A stretch of 64,000 bases of DNA from Adiantum capillus-veneris (taxonomy: Eukaryota > Streptophyta > Polypodiopsida > Polypodiales > Pteridaceae): assembly GCA_014529385.2 (NCBI GenBank), contig CM043957.1, positions 82,366,881 to 82,430,880 of the forward strand, given 5' to 3'. Positions 19,024 to 29,889 of the stretch are shown here, piece by piece. Under the pieces are notes generated by a model, which was not told the origin of the DNA, searched no databases, and worked only from the letters and a program-made list of their open reading frames with translations. The translations under genes were made by a program, and so were the position numbers. The number at the start of each line of letters is the position of its first letter. Within the stretch, counting starts at the first letter, position 1.

Positions 19024-20932
19024 GATGAAATGTTATATTAACGTCTTCAGAAGTCCAAAATGACCTATGAGACCAAAAAGTTACAATGCGGTGAATCTCA
19101 TACAATGTCTGAGTACCACAAATAAAAAAAGAAAAGGTACTAAAATGGAACTGCGTATGATAGGAGGGGAGGGGTGAGAGTAGTGAATGAGGGCTAATAT
19201 GACACAATGTTGTCGTACAAAGATGAGCAGGGTGAACAGTCCTCAGAACAGCTAAATCATAGGAGATGCATCATCGGTCGCTAATCTCCTCCATGGTTAG
19301 GCGGTGTGCATGTCGGGCCAAAGTGACCCGTATCCTCTAATGCAGTCTCCGACGGTATTGTGTAGTCTTGCGTTGTCGTGGGCGTTTGGATTTCCGAAGC
19401 TCGGTCACTCGTTCGATCAACGTGCCTTTGGTATAAGGAGAATGTGAGCTCTGTTGTGGTAGCTGCTCCTCCTGCCACCTAGTGTTCGCTCTAAAGAAGT
19501 CTGTGATCTGTGTGAGACTAGCTTGCTTCTCCTTCATCAGGCTCTCTCTATGTCTGCATAGTTCAAGCAATAAAAATCCCAAACATCTCTGATGCTCATA
19601 CCCCATGACTCTAGAAAGTGATCCAAAGCCCTCCCTGAACAGGCAGTGACAACGGCCTTGTATTTCATAGTAAATTGGGTAGTGGCATGCGTAGTGCAAC
19701 TCTGTCTTCGGCTCCATGTGACATAGGGGACATGTCCTGGCCTCTACTGTCTGGTACTCCGACGTATATACCAGTCCTGATCCGAAGCTGGTGCAAAGAT
19801 GTGCATTTCTAGCCAACGCATCGTATCCCATGAGGTAAGTGGGTGTCCATGTATCTGGGCCTTATCACAAAACCATCCTCAGTGAGTTGGAGAAGATGCT
19901 CTCTATAGAAAGCCATCTTCGTGCTGAGTTCCTGTGCCGGTTGTATCCAAGACCTCTTGGTATCAAGCTGAGTCAGGTCTTGCCAGATGAGCTTGGTGAT
20001 CTCGGACCATGTAAGTCATAGAGGGTGCATCCAATGAGTATTGGAAAGCGGGAAATATGCCCTTATAACCATGATGTCATCTCCCCATGCCAGCATGTTG
20101 TATCTCCTTGCATAGCTGAGTGTCGAGAGGACTCAAGTGCTAGGCGGGCATATCTATCTCTGGGGAGGTCCCATAAGCGGTGTATAAAGGAGACTGATCT
20201 GGTGAGCACCCACAGAGACCAGGGGCTTCTCCATGCAGGATAGATGGAGCCAATTTGTCAAAGGATAATGAAACCAGCACAAGAATTGAAGGTACTAGTA
20301 CTAGGAGGGGTAGGTACCAAGGAGGCACTAGCAAGTGCAATGGTAGATGGGATTTTGCAAAGCAATGCCTGAACTTCTACACATGCGAGAACTATAGTCA
20401 CTTTGAAACCCAAAGGCCCAGATGCTGCAAAGCTAGAAGTTTTTGACCAGAAGGTACTAGAACTAGTGTCAGTCAGGGTAGTCACCAGAAGCAACGGTGT
20501 TATCATTGAGGAGATTCCAAATGTAAATGAGGAAAATCAAACTGTTGATACTAGAAAGTGGGAGCAGCACAGAGTAGTTTTGAATACGAAGGACAAGGAG
20601 AAGGTAGTGGATAAATGGCAGGAACAACATGAGCTTGCATTGTGGAAGCCACCAGGGTGTCAAAAAGCCAGAGCTTTGTCCGAGGCTCCTGAAATTGGAT
20701 CTGTGAACACATCCTCTCCAATCTCCCCAATTCTGCATGGGCTCTGGTCAGTTTTGTCTCTACTGCTCTCCTCAATCAAAGTGTTGGCCCACTAAAGACC
20801 ACCACCCAAGGTAGGTGTAAGCATCTATATACTCCACCGTCTCATGGCCATTGGTGAATGTGGGTGCTACTCTCCTCATCCATTGTGGGGTGGTGTTAAA
20901 CACCATAACCTTGGTTTTACCAAGGTTGACAA
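19021..20932 (-). mobile_element. LINE-C, 5'-truncated non-LTR retrotransposon with an internal insert
   Basis: A minus-strand LINE copy. The 3' UTR starts at 19021 and is almost the same as in LINE-A. The C-terminal ORF2 part (19831-19337, knuckle CPLCHMEPKTELHYAC) follows, then RT-flanking sequence up to about 20245. After a foreign insert at 20246-20642, homology resumes from about 20643 (VASTMQ and the GTAGGTGTAAGCAT part) to about 20930, just short of the YADD box. There it joins directly to the gag of old gypsy G2. No intact frame remains. Confidence 0.75.
20246..20642 (+). pseudogene. Retroelement gag-like fragment inserted in LINE-C
   Basis: About 397 bp are not shared with the other LINE copies; they replace the segment of LINE-A near 15645-15695. 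In plus orientation the frame contains a degenerate zinc-knuckle-like stretch (YTCENYSHFETQRPRC) and then a second segment with VVTRSNGVIIEE, as found in plant retroelement gag regions. The stretch looks like a short captured or inserted gag piece. The source element is not identified and the frames are broken. Confidence 0.35.
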
Positions 20933-21642
20933 CACCGGCCACATGGGTTTATTTCAAACAGATATTTGCACTTGCATTGCTGTCAAATGAGTTTGAAGTT
21001 GATGTTATGACAGATTGGCACCAACTCAATGCGACTAACTGCAAGAATTTAGAGGAGTACAATCGCAAATTTTTTAAAGCGCTACTTCTTGTAACTTCTT
21101 ATAGATGTGTGCCGTTGACAAAGCAGATAGAAAAGTATTGTTGTGGGCTGTCTAAAGGGCTCATAAATTACTGCACAAAGAACAGAGTGGCCACTCTTAC
21201 TCAACTGATGGAGGTTGCGAGCACCAGAAATGCCTTGTTGGAAGGAGAAGATAGTGGATTCAAGGGCAACTTGAAAGGGGGTCAATCAAAGAAAAAATTC
21301 AGCAAAGAAGTTCTTTGCGAAGCGATTCCTGAAGCGTCCCAAAGGTCACGAAAGGCAAAGAAGTCTGAAGACTCAGCCGAGACTTTCAGAGGACAGGCCA
21401 AGAAACAAAGAAAGACTTTTGTACATAAGTCTTTCGAGGAAAAGAAGGCTTTAATGGCGGAGGGTAAATGCTTTACTTGCGAGCAGCTTGGTCACTTTGC
21501 TGTGGATTGTCGAAAGAATAAAAGGCCAGCTGACTCAGATGACAAAGAGGATAGGAAAGGAAAGAAGTCCAAACCTAGGGCCGGTTTAGTGCCAGATATG
21601 GTGGGGGATAGGCCAAACTATGATGCCAATGAGCTATGTTGA
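20933..21642 (+). pseudogene. G2 gag with zinc knuckle, truncated
   Basis: Translates as a close relative of G1 Gag, with YFKQIFALALLSNEFEVDVM, EEYNRKFFKALL and a CFTCEQLGHFAVDC knuckle near 21471-21512. The frame stays open through the K/R-rich linker and stops at TGA 21640-21642, where G1 reads LCRAWGKV (CGA or AGA to TGA). The N-terminal half of Gag is absent. The upstream codons back to 20851 are antisense LINE-C and not part of the protein. Confidence 0.8.
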
Positions 21643-23345
21643 GTGTGGGGTAAAGTTAGGAATCAAACATTTCTTATTTTCTTTGATCGAGGTGCAAAGA
21701 CAAACTTTATCTCACCATAGTTGGCTATCAAGTTGGGCATAAGAGCTGAAGAGATGGGGTATTCACAGTCTATAACTCCCATCATTGGAAAGCTCTGTCT
21801 ACAAATCGAGTCTTATGTAGATACATAAGAGTTTTATGTCATGCCTTTAGGAGGATGCGATGTTTTGCCGAGAAATCCATGGTTGTTCCGAGTACGTGGA
21901 GTGTTAGATGCTTTCAACAAAAAGGTTACCTTGCGACATAGGGACAAGACTCATATCTTGGATGTAAAGTTGAAAGGAGAGTCTATCCCTATTGTATTAG
22001 CTTCTGCTATCATTTTTGTAATTGAAAATCATCTTTTTGCGTACTTGAATTTTGCACGTGATGTTTCAAATAATTGTCAGTCAAATATATCTTGGTTAGA
22101 TATAGAAAGGTCAGCTTTTTTGCGAGAGTTCAATGAGTGTTTTTTTGATTCATTACCATCTTAGTTACCGCCGGAGAGGCCTGAGGATCATGCGATAGAT
22201 TTGGTGTCAGGTTGTAGCCCACCAAATAGGCCTCTGTACATGGTTAGTGCGGCCCAACAGAAAGAGATTATGAGCCAAGGAGAGGAGCTGTTAGAAGAAG
22301 GGTTGATTCAACCTAGTTCTTCACCCTTTTCCTCTCCTGTTCTCTTAGTGCAGAAGATAGATGGTTCTTGGCACATGTGTATTGATTACTATAAGTTGAA
22401 TAAGAATACCATCAAGAATAGATTTCCTATTCCAAGGATTGATGATATTCTTGATCGCTTAGAGGGTGCGCAACAGGATAGATTTTAAGAGTGGATAGCA
22501 TTAGATTCGTATTAGGCCAAACGATGCACACAAGACTGCATTTAGAACGACATTTGGTCTAGAGTGATGCCATTTGGTCTAACAAATGATCATGCTACAT
22601 TCAATAGGATGATGGATAGGATTTTTCGTCCACATCAAAAGTTTGTTGGCACACTCTTTGATGGTATGATAGTCTATTTGAAGAATGAATATAAGTGTAG
22701 GCATCATTTGCCCATTGTGTTCAAAGAGTTACGCAGTAACGGTTTGCTCATCAATGCCAATAAATTTGAATTTTTCTTAGAAGAGATCTACTTTCTAGGG
22801 CCCATAGTTTCAAAGGATGATGTCCAAATGAGTCTTGCTAAGGTTGACACAATCAAGACATGGCCATATTTGAAGACTATGCATGATGTCCATAGCTTCT
22901 TGGGACTATGTTCCTGTTACAAAAGGTTCATTCGTAACTTTGGCAAGATTGCTTCACCCGTGCATTCTTTACAAAAGAAAGAGGTCACTTTCAAATGGAC
23001 TCAAAAAGAGATTTCAGCTTTTAATCTCTTGAAAAAATGATGATTGCGGATCCAATGATTGTTTTGCCAGATCTTAGGAAGTCATTGGTGGTCCAATATG
23101 GCACCTGTGGCAATAGTATTGGTGCAGTACTAATGCAAGATAGTCAGGTAGTAGCCTATGAAAGCAGAATCTTGCAAGGCCCATAAAAGACTTTGCAAGT
23201 CTATGAAAAAGATCTAATGGTTGTGATTGCTCTTCAAGCTGGAAACGCTACCTCCTAGGTGTTGATTTTGTTGTCTAAATAGATCATTAGACCTTGCAAT
23301 ACTTCTTGACACAGTTAAAGTTATCTAAAAAGCATATGCAATGGG
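21643..23345 (+). pseudogene. G2 protease-RT-RNase H region, degenerate
   Basis: The protease motif reads FFDRGAKTNFIS (G1 has FFDPGAKANFIS), so the canonical T/S is again missing. RT pieces run from 22201 ([18 protein letters not shown]) through [11 protein letters not shown] deletion at about 22485-22565 removes the conserved strand before MPFGLTN. The YxDD equivalent is LFDG, so a catalytic Asp is lost. RNase H remnants continue to 23340, with stops at 21718-21720 and 22162-22164 among others. Confidence 0.8.
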
Positions 23346-23395
23346 CAAACATTTGTCAAAGTCGAAGATGCAGAAGCATAGAGCAATGGGGAGAA

Positions 23396-23398
<3 letters not shown>

Positions 23399-23445
<47 letters not shown>
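23399..23445. repeat. (GA)n inside the left LTR of the TRIM-like element
   Basis: A 47-bp GA tract occupies the same relative position in the LTR as the longer tract at 24261-24334, so it was carried by the element. Confidence 0.9.
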
Positions 23446-23447
<2 letters not shown>

Positions 23448-24197
23448 GAACCAACCAACCTTAGCAATGAATTGATGATACTACAATGGGGGCAATGGGT
23501 TACATAGATACTCATCTAAGTAAATTGCCCTACCTAGACCTTTACAAATAAGTAAAATAAATATCTAAAAGACAAAATAGATATTGGGATCACATTGGGT
23601 AGTTCACTTTTGTTGTTTTAAATACATTTGATTGGTTCCCTACCTTGTGAACCACGGGTTCAAACACCAAGAACTTGAACTCCAACAATGGGGGCAACGG
23701 GTTACATATATACTCATCTAAGTAACTTGCCCTACCCAGACTTTTACAAATAAGGAAAATAAATACCTAAAAGCCAAAATAAATATTGTGATCACATTGG
23801 GTAGTTTAGTGTTTTAGATACATTTGATTGGTTCCCTGCTAGATGCATGTGCCTTGAACTGTGACCCACGCATTCAAACACTGAGAACTTGAACTCCTAC
23901 ACATGGGTCCAAATCAATTATAAGGAGCACTGCTTGCCACTCTCTGCCACTCACCAGCCTCTCTTTAGTTGAAGCTAGTGGCAGCATGGGCCTCATGATA
24001 AAAAAAATTGGCGTCGTGGTCACTGTGGTCTCCACCATGTGTGCCATGGCAATCTCCTCTGTCAAATCTTTATCTGTGTCCAGCTTGCCTTTGCCTTTGT
24101 CTCTTTGTGAGTTCTTGCTTTTGTCTTTGGCTTCAAAATCCTGAGTCAAAGACTCTTCTTCACGGCAACGCCCTCTCCCACAATCAATGACTACCAA

Positions 24198-24209
24198 GTT
24201 CTAATACCA
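24198..24209 (-). other. Primer binding site (Met-initiator tRNA type) of the TRIM-like element
   Basis: The minus strand reads TGGTATTAGAAC directly after the LTR end, close to the consensus TGGTATCAGAGC. Confidence 0.6.
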
Positions 24210-24256
24210 TGTCAAAGTCAACGATGCGGAGGTGTAGAGCATCAAGGAGAATACAC

Positions 24257-24260
<4 letters not shown>

Positions 24261-24334
<74 letters not shown>
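24261..24334. repeat. (GA)n inside the right LTR of the TRIM-like element
   Basis: A 74-bp pure GA tract. The counterpart in the left LTR is 47 bp, so the tract has changed length since insertion. Confidence 0.9.
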
Positions 24335-24336
<2 letters not shown>

Positions 24337-24539
24337 CTGCTGAACCGACAAACCTTGGCAATGAATTGATGATACTACAATGGGGGCAATGGGGTACATA
24401 TATACCCATCTAAGTAAATTTCCCTATCAAAACTTTAACATATAAGTAAAATATTATCTAAAAGCCAAAATAAATATTGGAATCACATTGGGCAGTTTAC
24501 TTGAGATGCCATAACTTTAACAATTTGTCTATTTTCCCC

Positions 24540-25400
24540 TTTCAGATTGTGCATGTGGAAAGCAAAAAGATTGTCATGGTTGATGCATTGTCAAGAAAGC
24601 CATAAATTTCAACTGTGTCAATTATTTACCATAATGAGCTTGATGATATGAAGGAATAGCATGCTAATGATGAAGATTTTGCAAGGATCTTTGAACACTT
24701 GTTGGATGGACAATGCCATGAGCACTCTCCTTAGGGATGGTTATGTGATGATCCATGACAGACTATGTGTCACTAGGCCATTGCAACATAAGGTTATGGT
24801 AGAAAGTCATGTCCCACCATATGTAGGGCATCGTGGTATTGATGCAACAGTGAAAGCGGTTGAGACATTCTTTTACTGGCCTACTTTGAGGAGAGATGTG
24901 GATGCCTTTGTGCGAGCATGCGTAATTTGCAAAAAGGTCAAGTTTGACAGGCAAAAAGCACCGGATTCTTTGAACACTTGTTGGATGGACAATGCCATGA
25001 ACACTCCTCAGGGATGGTTATGTGATGATTCATGACAGACTATGTGTTACTAGGCCATTGCAACATAAGGTTATGGTAGAAAGTCATGTCCCACCATATG
25101 CAGGGCATTGTGGTATTGATGCAACAGTGAAAGTGGTTGAGACATTCTTTTACTGACCTACTTTGAGGAGAGATTTGGATACCTTTGTGCGAGTATGCGT
25201 GATTTGCCAAAAGGTCAAGTTTGACAGGCAAAAAGCACCAGAGTTGTTACAACCATTGTCTCTTCCAGATAAGCCATGAGAAAGTATTGCTATGGATTTA
25301 TCTTTGATTTTCTGAGAACGCAAATTGGGAATGATGGTATATGGACCATTATTTGGAGGCTACAAACAGGTCCATTTTATTTATGTCAAGAAGAACATAA
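24540..25400 (+). pseudogene. G2 RNase H end and integrase N-terminal half, duplicated
   Basis: After the nested element, G2 resumes with the end of RNase H (IVHVESKK...) and integrase segments VPPYVGHRGIDATVKAVE and FFYWPTLRRDVDAFVRACVIC (the HHCC finger). A direct tandem duplication repeats the stretch: 24689-24965 and 24967-25243 are near-identical, about 277 bp each. The second copy carries extra stops. The start of the catalytic core (MRKYCYGFIFDFLRTQIGNDGIW) follows. The frame is then cut at about 25415 by a LINE fragment. Confidence 0.8.
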
Positions 25401-27310
25401 AATTTTATTAGATGGCAGGCCAAAGTGGCCTGGCAAGTCATTACCTTACCATGTTCTTAGGGGGGGGTTGGGAATCATCGACCTAGAACAACAAGGTAGA
25501 GCCCTCCTAGGGAAGCTTGTGGTCAGAGGACTACTTCTTGGGGACGAGCCTTGGAAGGAGCTGTTGCTTCACCGGATTCGAGCTCGAGTCTCTCATGCGG
25601 GCGGCCCTTAGAGCCCCCGTTCACCAGGTGATGCGCAGACTTGGTCTCAGCAGGAGGTTGGAGGACCGATTTGCTGCAAGCCTGCTTAGATCCTGGGAGC
25701 AGTTGAGGAGTGGCCTGGAGCAACAGCAACCCACTTCCATGCAGGAGTGCTTGAGGCAGTCTCTTGTTTGGAACCCCATGGTTAGCACACAAAGAGGCCA
25801 CCTGGTTGGTAGCAAGCCTCATGTTTCTTGGGGTCCCATGATAGAGGGTCCAACCCGTACTCTCGACAACTGGCTATAATTTTTAGGCCTTCCTAAGGAG
25901 CTCGAGAGCATTCAGCTATGAGGCATGAGAGGGGTGTAGGGCATGTGTCAAGATATTACATAGGCTAGACCAGCTGAGTGTCTTACCCCTCTAGAGGCAG
26001 TAGTTTCCAGATGGATGGGGGCTTTCACGCGGCTACAGGTCTTCATTGCAGCTCGAGCTTGCTCGGAGTCAGTACGCCCATGTTCTTTGAGGTTCAGGGA
26101 GAGGGTTGCCTTCACAGAGTCTCAGTAGAGGCTCCACAAGTTGCAGAGTGTTGTTTTCAGAGGATCCAAGTTGTGGGCTTTTGTTGGAGGACTTGGGTCA
26201 TAGATCCTGACCCAGCAGATCTTGAGTCAAGACACTGTCGGCTTTGGGCTTAGGAGAGTCGTCCTTTGGCAGGAGTGGAGTGGGACCCAGGAGAGTGGTT
26301 CTGGCGGGATCCTTTCTCTTCAGTTGATCACCTAGGGATTCCCTTTTTCCAGTACACAGTTCGTTTGGTGCGACACATACTGGCCGCACGAAGAGAGGCT
26401 CGATCAGTCGCAACACTTACATTGGTAGGAGAAGGGTCTCACAGTCGAGTCCTTGTCAGGCTTCTCGGAGCGTTCGTGAGACAACAGGCAGCCGAGGAGA
26501 GTTATCATGTTTTAGTGGCTTGTTGCGCATAGGGCTACAACAGTTGGGAGCTGGTTGGTACACAGCGGCTTCTCGACAACATGTGCAACGTGTGGCCATC
26601 CTTTGGAGAATCAACATTACTGTTTGTGGGCATTGGGACTACCCCATGGCACAACAGGTTTGGCTTCGGGTTCTCCGGCTGATGCCAACCCTCTACACAG
26701 TCCGACATTACACTTGGGGTGTTGCAACTTGGTCCACACTCACACGCCCGACGCTCCACTTTGAGTTGGCTTCCACCAGCAGGATGATAGTGATTCAGGG
26801 GGATCGACCTACACTTTAGCTTGCCACAGAGATCATCCCCCAGGAGTGGTGCTAGGAGCTCATTTGCGGCGTGACACTCTGGTTCATCTGGCGGGCCTGC
26901 TACTTTCGCATCTTTGAGGCTCTCTCTATTCCACCGGTAGAGACTATTTGTGACTTTTGGCTGGAGCTGACCCATACGCTCAAGGGTCAATTTGAGAGAC
27001 TTCAGGGAAGTTCGGAACGCATGCGGGAGAGCCGGGAGGCTTAGTTGCGACTTTGGCGCCCAGGGCCTTTTTCACCATGGTTCAAGGTGTGTCTAGATGG
27101 CACTACCGGCCACCAGTGTGGCTTCTTTCTCCTCCCATCTCGTGATTTAGCTCTTATTGTACTTACTTTGATTTCTCACGGGGAGAGTCTCCCCATTGTT
27201 TGATGTAGCCCTCTCTCGTAGAGGTGGTTGTACTATGTAGCCCTTATGGTAGTTCTATTAACTAATGGAAGGATCTTTTTCTTGCAAAAAGGAAATTTGA
27301 TCAGATGGGG
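25400..27310 (+). mobile_element. L1-type LINE ORF2 3' fragment inserted in G2 integrase
   Basis: A plus-strand insert of about 1.88 kb (25418-27291) separates LCQEEHKILL from the integrase continuation at 27300. It begins in frame with GGLGIIDLEQQGRALLGKL and EPWKELLLHRI, a segment typical of plant L1 ORF2 after the RT. Later it has a zf-RVT-type knuckle CATCGHPLENQHYCLW (near 26580-26630). Several frameshifts are present. It ends in GCAAAAAGG, and similar sequences flank it (AAATTTTATTAGATGG at about 25400 and AAATTTGATCAGATGG at about 27294), which looks like a mutated target duplication. The family differs from the minus-strand LINE array. Confidence 0.65.
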
Positions 27311-28140
27311 CGATCGTTCATGTACAATGTGTTTAAGCACTGTGGTATGCCACAATCAATTGTTAGTGATCGTGATCCTCGCATGACAAGTTTGTTTTTG
27401 GAGAGGCTTGTTTGAAAACATGGGCGCTACTCTTAAATCTTCATTTTCATTTCAACCACAAACTGATGGGCAGTCAGAAGAGACCAATTCTATTGTCCTG
27501 GACTTGCTTAAATGCTATGTCTCAGACAATAAGGGCAAGTGGGAACATTATTTACCTTTGCTTGCATATGCATACAACAATACAATGCATTCGTCAACAC
27601 ACAAGGCACTCTTTTGAAATTGTTGAGGGTGGCAAAAAGGTTCCTCCCATTTTGCATACAAAAGATAAGAATTTTGAAGCAGATCGATATGTAGAAAATA
27701 TGGATGAAATGTATAAGAAAATTAAGCTTGCCTTGGAGAAGACTCAGGCAGACTGAAAAGGGCGTGAATTCTTGTTCTCACTGGGTGATTGGGTTTGTGG
27801 GCCTTTTCAAGTAATTGACAAGATCAATGATGTTGCATGTAGACCAGAGACGTGCCGAAGGATATGCCAGTCGAGGATTCTCTTGAAATCAATATGTAGA
27901 AAAGATGGGATCTTCAACCTTTTGTGGGAGATGTGCCGGAGGATATGCATGTCCAAGATCCACCTAAAGTTGATGAACTTGACGAGATCTTGATACCTAA
28001 GTAGATTTTGGTACATAAAGACAGAAAGTTAAGAAAAAATTTACAAGACGTTATTTGGTGAAGTTCAAGAGCTATCCACCTATGAATGCAAAGTGGATGG
28101 AAGAGAATGAACTAGTAGAGTCACCAAATGTATTGTAGCT
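27292..28140 (+). pseudogene. G2 integrase C-terminal half and chromodomain remnant
   Basis: Continuation of the G2 integrase: SIVSDRDPRMTSLF, a frameshift, then GATLKSSFSFQPQTDGQSEETNS (the catalytic Glu region) and YLPLLAYAYNNTMHSS. About 27750-27850 is deleted relative to G1, with duplicated DMPED/MCRRICMSK-like pieces at 27850-27990. The chromodomain strand YLVKFKSYPPMNAKWMEENEL is recognisable near 28050-28110, in broken frames. Confidence 0.75.
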
Positions 28141-28510
28141 TTACCTTGAAGCCTTTGGTTTTCAACCCATGTATTCTCCAACTCAGATCACTTCAATAGA
28201 GCAAAGGTCAAAGGTCTTGACACCTGATCAAAAGGAGGGTGATCCTGGAGCTAGCACTTCTCATGTACACACGGATTTAGTGCAATTGAAGTGTACATTG
28301 CATGACAAATATTAAAGGTACAATGCCCACTTCTATGATGGACAGAAATGACAAGAAGTGTGAAGATTTCATTAAGTCATTTGTACTCCTGTTTGATAGT
28401 CTTTCTTACGTATACATGCGTTTATAAAAGGGTGCTAGTCACACTAGATCATCTGTGGCATGTATAGCATGAATGCAATCGAGGACGTTTGCGATTTCAA
28501 AAGAAGGGTA
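28141..28510 (+). other. G2 3' untranslated region and polypurine tract
   Basis: No gene. It ends with a purine-rich AAAAGAAGGGTA just ahead of the right LTR, in the same arrangement as G1 (AAGAGGGGGGTA). Confidence 0.6.
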
Positions 28511-29262
28511 TGTCATGAGACTGTGACAAACACTAATTTTATTTGTTGGTTTGCCTCCCTTTATTTTTTAATTTAATTTTTGGGGCCCTCTTTTTGAAAT
28601 CACAAATGCTCAAACCTTGCGTGGCCAGCGTAAAACGGGTGTTGGCCGAGAGTTTCACCGGTAGTAGTCTAAGCCAGGCAACCACGAGATGGTTATCAGA
28701 GTGAGAAGTATGCGAATCGGACGGAGCGCAAAACAGAGAATTACAGCTTGCTGTAATTTTTTTGCAAGTTTAGGGTTTTGGCCTGTTTTGATGCCTACAG
28801 GTCCTAGGAGGTTCGGGGAAGCTTAGGTTTTTTGTAGGTTTAGGGTTTTTTGCCAGTTTTAATGCCTACAGGTCCTAGGAGCTTCGGGGAAGCTAGGGAA
28901 TCACGAAATAGGTATTTTGGTGAAAAAACAGAAAATTCAGCATGTTGTAATTTCTCGCTAGTTTCTGTAAAGTGCTCTAAAATGTGTGGAAAATCAACGT
29001 TTACTTGGAATCCGGGGAGACCTCTATTATTGTTGTGTTGCTGAAATTGGGCTAGAGTAGGTGAATTTCAACTCGATAAAAGTGAGACAGCTTATAGAAG
29101 CTCTAGCTACAATTCGTGAATTGTTTTGCAGTGGTGTATTCCAATTAAAGGTTTATTTGTGAAGTTACTTTGTGCCGTAAGGTATAGGTTAAGTTAAGTG
29201 ACATAGAGATCGGGTCAAAGCCAAAGTTTACCACCCTTTAGTGAGGCTATTGGCCGGTTTCA
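28511..29262 (+). repeat. G2 LTR, shortened
   Basis: Starts TGTCATGAGACTGTGAC and ends GGCCGGTTTCA, matching the termini of the G1 LTR. At about 752 bp it is roughly half the G1 length, so large parts are deleted. It contains an internal imperfect tandem duplication of about 65 bp (about 28768-28830 and 28838-28895, sharing GCCTACAGGTCCTAGGAG). It is followed directly by a primer-site-like TGGTTCTGTTG. Confidence 0.75.
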
Positions 29263-29766
29263 TGGTTCTGTTGCTAACACCAAGGGAGCCTCGGGGAAGC
29301 CTTGGGGTGCTTATATAGGGCTTTGGGCACGTGACAGTGATCAAAACAGGAAATTACAGCATGCTAGAATTGACCTATATCTCACCGGAAAACTTCTAAA
29401 ATGCAAGGGAATCCGCCCTGGACGTTTATTTTTTACCTGCAGGCGTTTTCGTGTCGTTATGCTACCGAAATTGAGTCGAAAACATGCAATTTCAACCCTT
29501 GACAGGTTTTGACAGCTTGATGAGAGTTTACTGCAAGTGTTGGGGTTGTTTGTTTGCAATTGAATAAAGAAATACCAAGAGGGGGCGCTAGACTTTGGGG
29601 CCAACATGGTGTCATTGTCCATTGGGAGCACTCAAGTTGATTGTTTTGAAGTGGTGAATGACTCATTTGTGAAGTTTTTTTGTGTCATAAAGTGCAGGGA
29701 AATCTAGACAACATAGTTTGGGGTAAAAGCTAAAGTTTACTGCCCTTTAGTAAGGCTACAGGTAGG

Positions 29767-29769
<3 letters not shown>
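29263..29769 (+). repeat. Primer-site-like sequence and partial second LTR of the G1/G2 family
   Basis: After TGGTTCTGTTGCTAACACC, LTR-type sequence begins again (CTCGGGGAAGC, GGCACGTGACAGTGATC, AATAAAGAAATACCAAGAG, then AAGTTTACTGCCCTTTAGTAAGGC). It ends in a degenerate CAGGTAGGTTT at the (GA)n tract. It is the 3' two-thirds of an LTR. The LTR, primer site, partial LTR order suggests unequal recombination or a second nested copy. Confidence 0.6.

Positions 29770-29797
<28 letters not shown>
29770..29797. repeat. (GA)n microsatellite
   Basis: A 28-bp GA tract at the joint between the LTR remnants and the presumed intron of the kinase gene. Confidence 0.9.
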
Positions 29798-29889
29798 CGC
29801 AGTCTCTTCAGTTTTCTTTTCCTAGTATTCTGTGACTTTTGTATCATATCATTCTTCGTAATAATTTCCCGGCTGTCATAATGTTGCAG

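Larger units (their letters stand above)
23354..24522 (-). mobile_element. Small LTR retroelement (TRIM-like) nested in G2
   Basis: This insert of about 1.17 kb splits the G2 RNase H: GGGCAAACATTTGTC at left, and CAGATTGTGCATGTGGAA resumes at 24545. Its ends are direct repeats of about 290-310 bp (23354-~23640 and 24210-24522) that both start TGTCAAAGTC on plus. Just inside the right repeat lies GTTCTAATACCA (24198-24209), the complement of a Met-initiator tRNA primer site, so the element runs on the minus strand. No polymerase is encoded; a minus-strand ORF at 24197-23874 is charged but unrecognised. The target duplication is not clean. A third partial copy of the repeat lies at about 23690-23850. 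Confidence 0.6.
20933..29262 (+). mobile_element. G2: old, rearranged copy of the G1 gypsy family
   Basis: From mid-gag onward the order and sequence follow G1: gag, zinc knuckle, protease, RT, RNase H, integrase, chromodomain, 3' UTR, polypurine tract and right LTR. The left LTR and 5' gag are missing, and the copy starts abruptly at the LINE-C joint. It is riddled with stops and indels, has a small LTR element at 23354-24522, a 277-bp tandem duplication at 24689-25243, and a LINE fragment at about 25418-27291. The many differences from G1 show that the family has been present for a long time. Confidence 0.85.

Noticed and set aside
25523-26990. Minus-strand ORFs of 99-151 codons in the LINE insert
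   Set aside because: The plus-strand reading has recognisable LINE segments; the minus ORFs have none.
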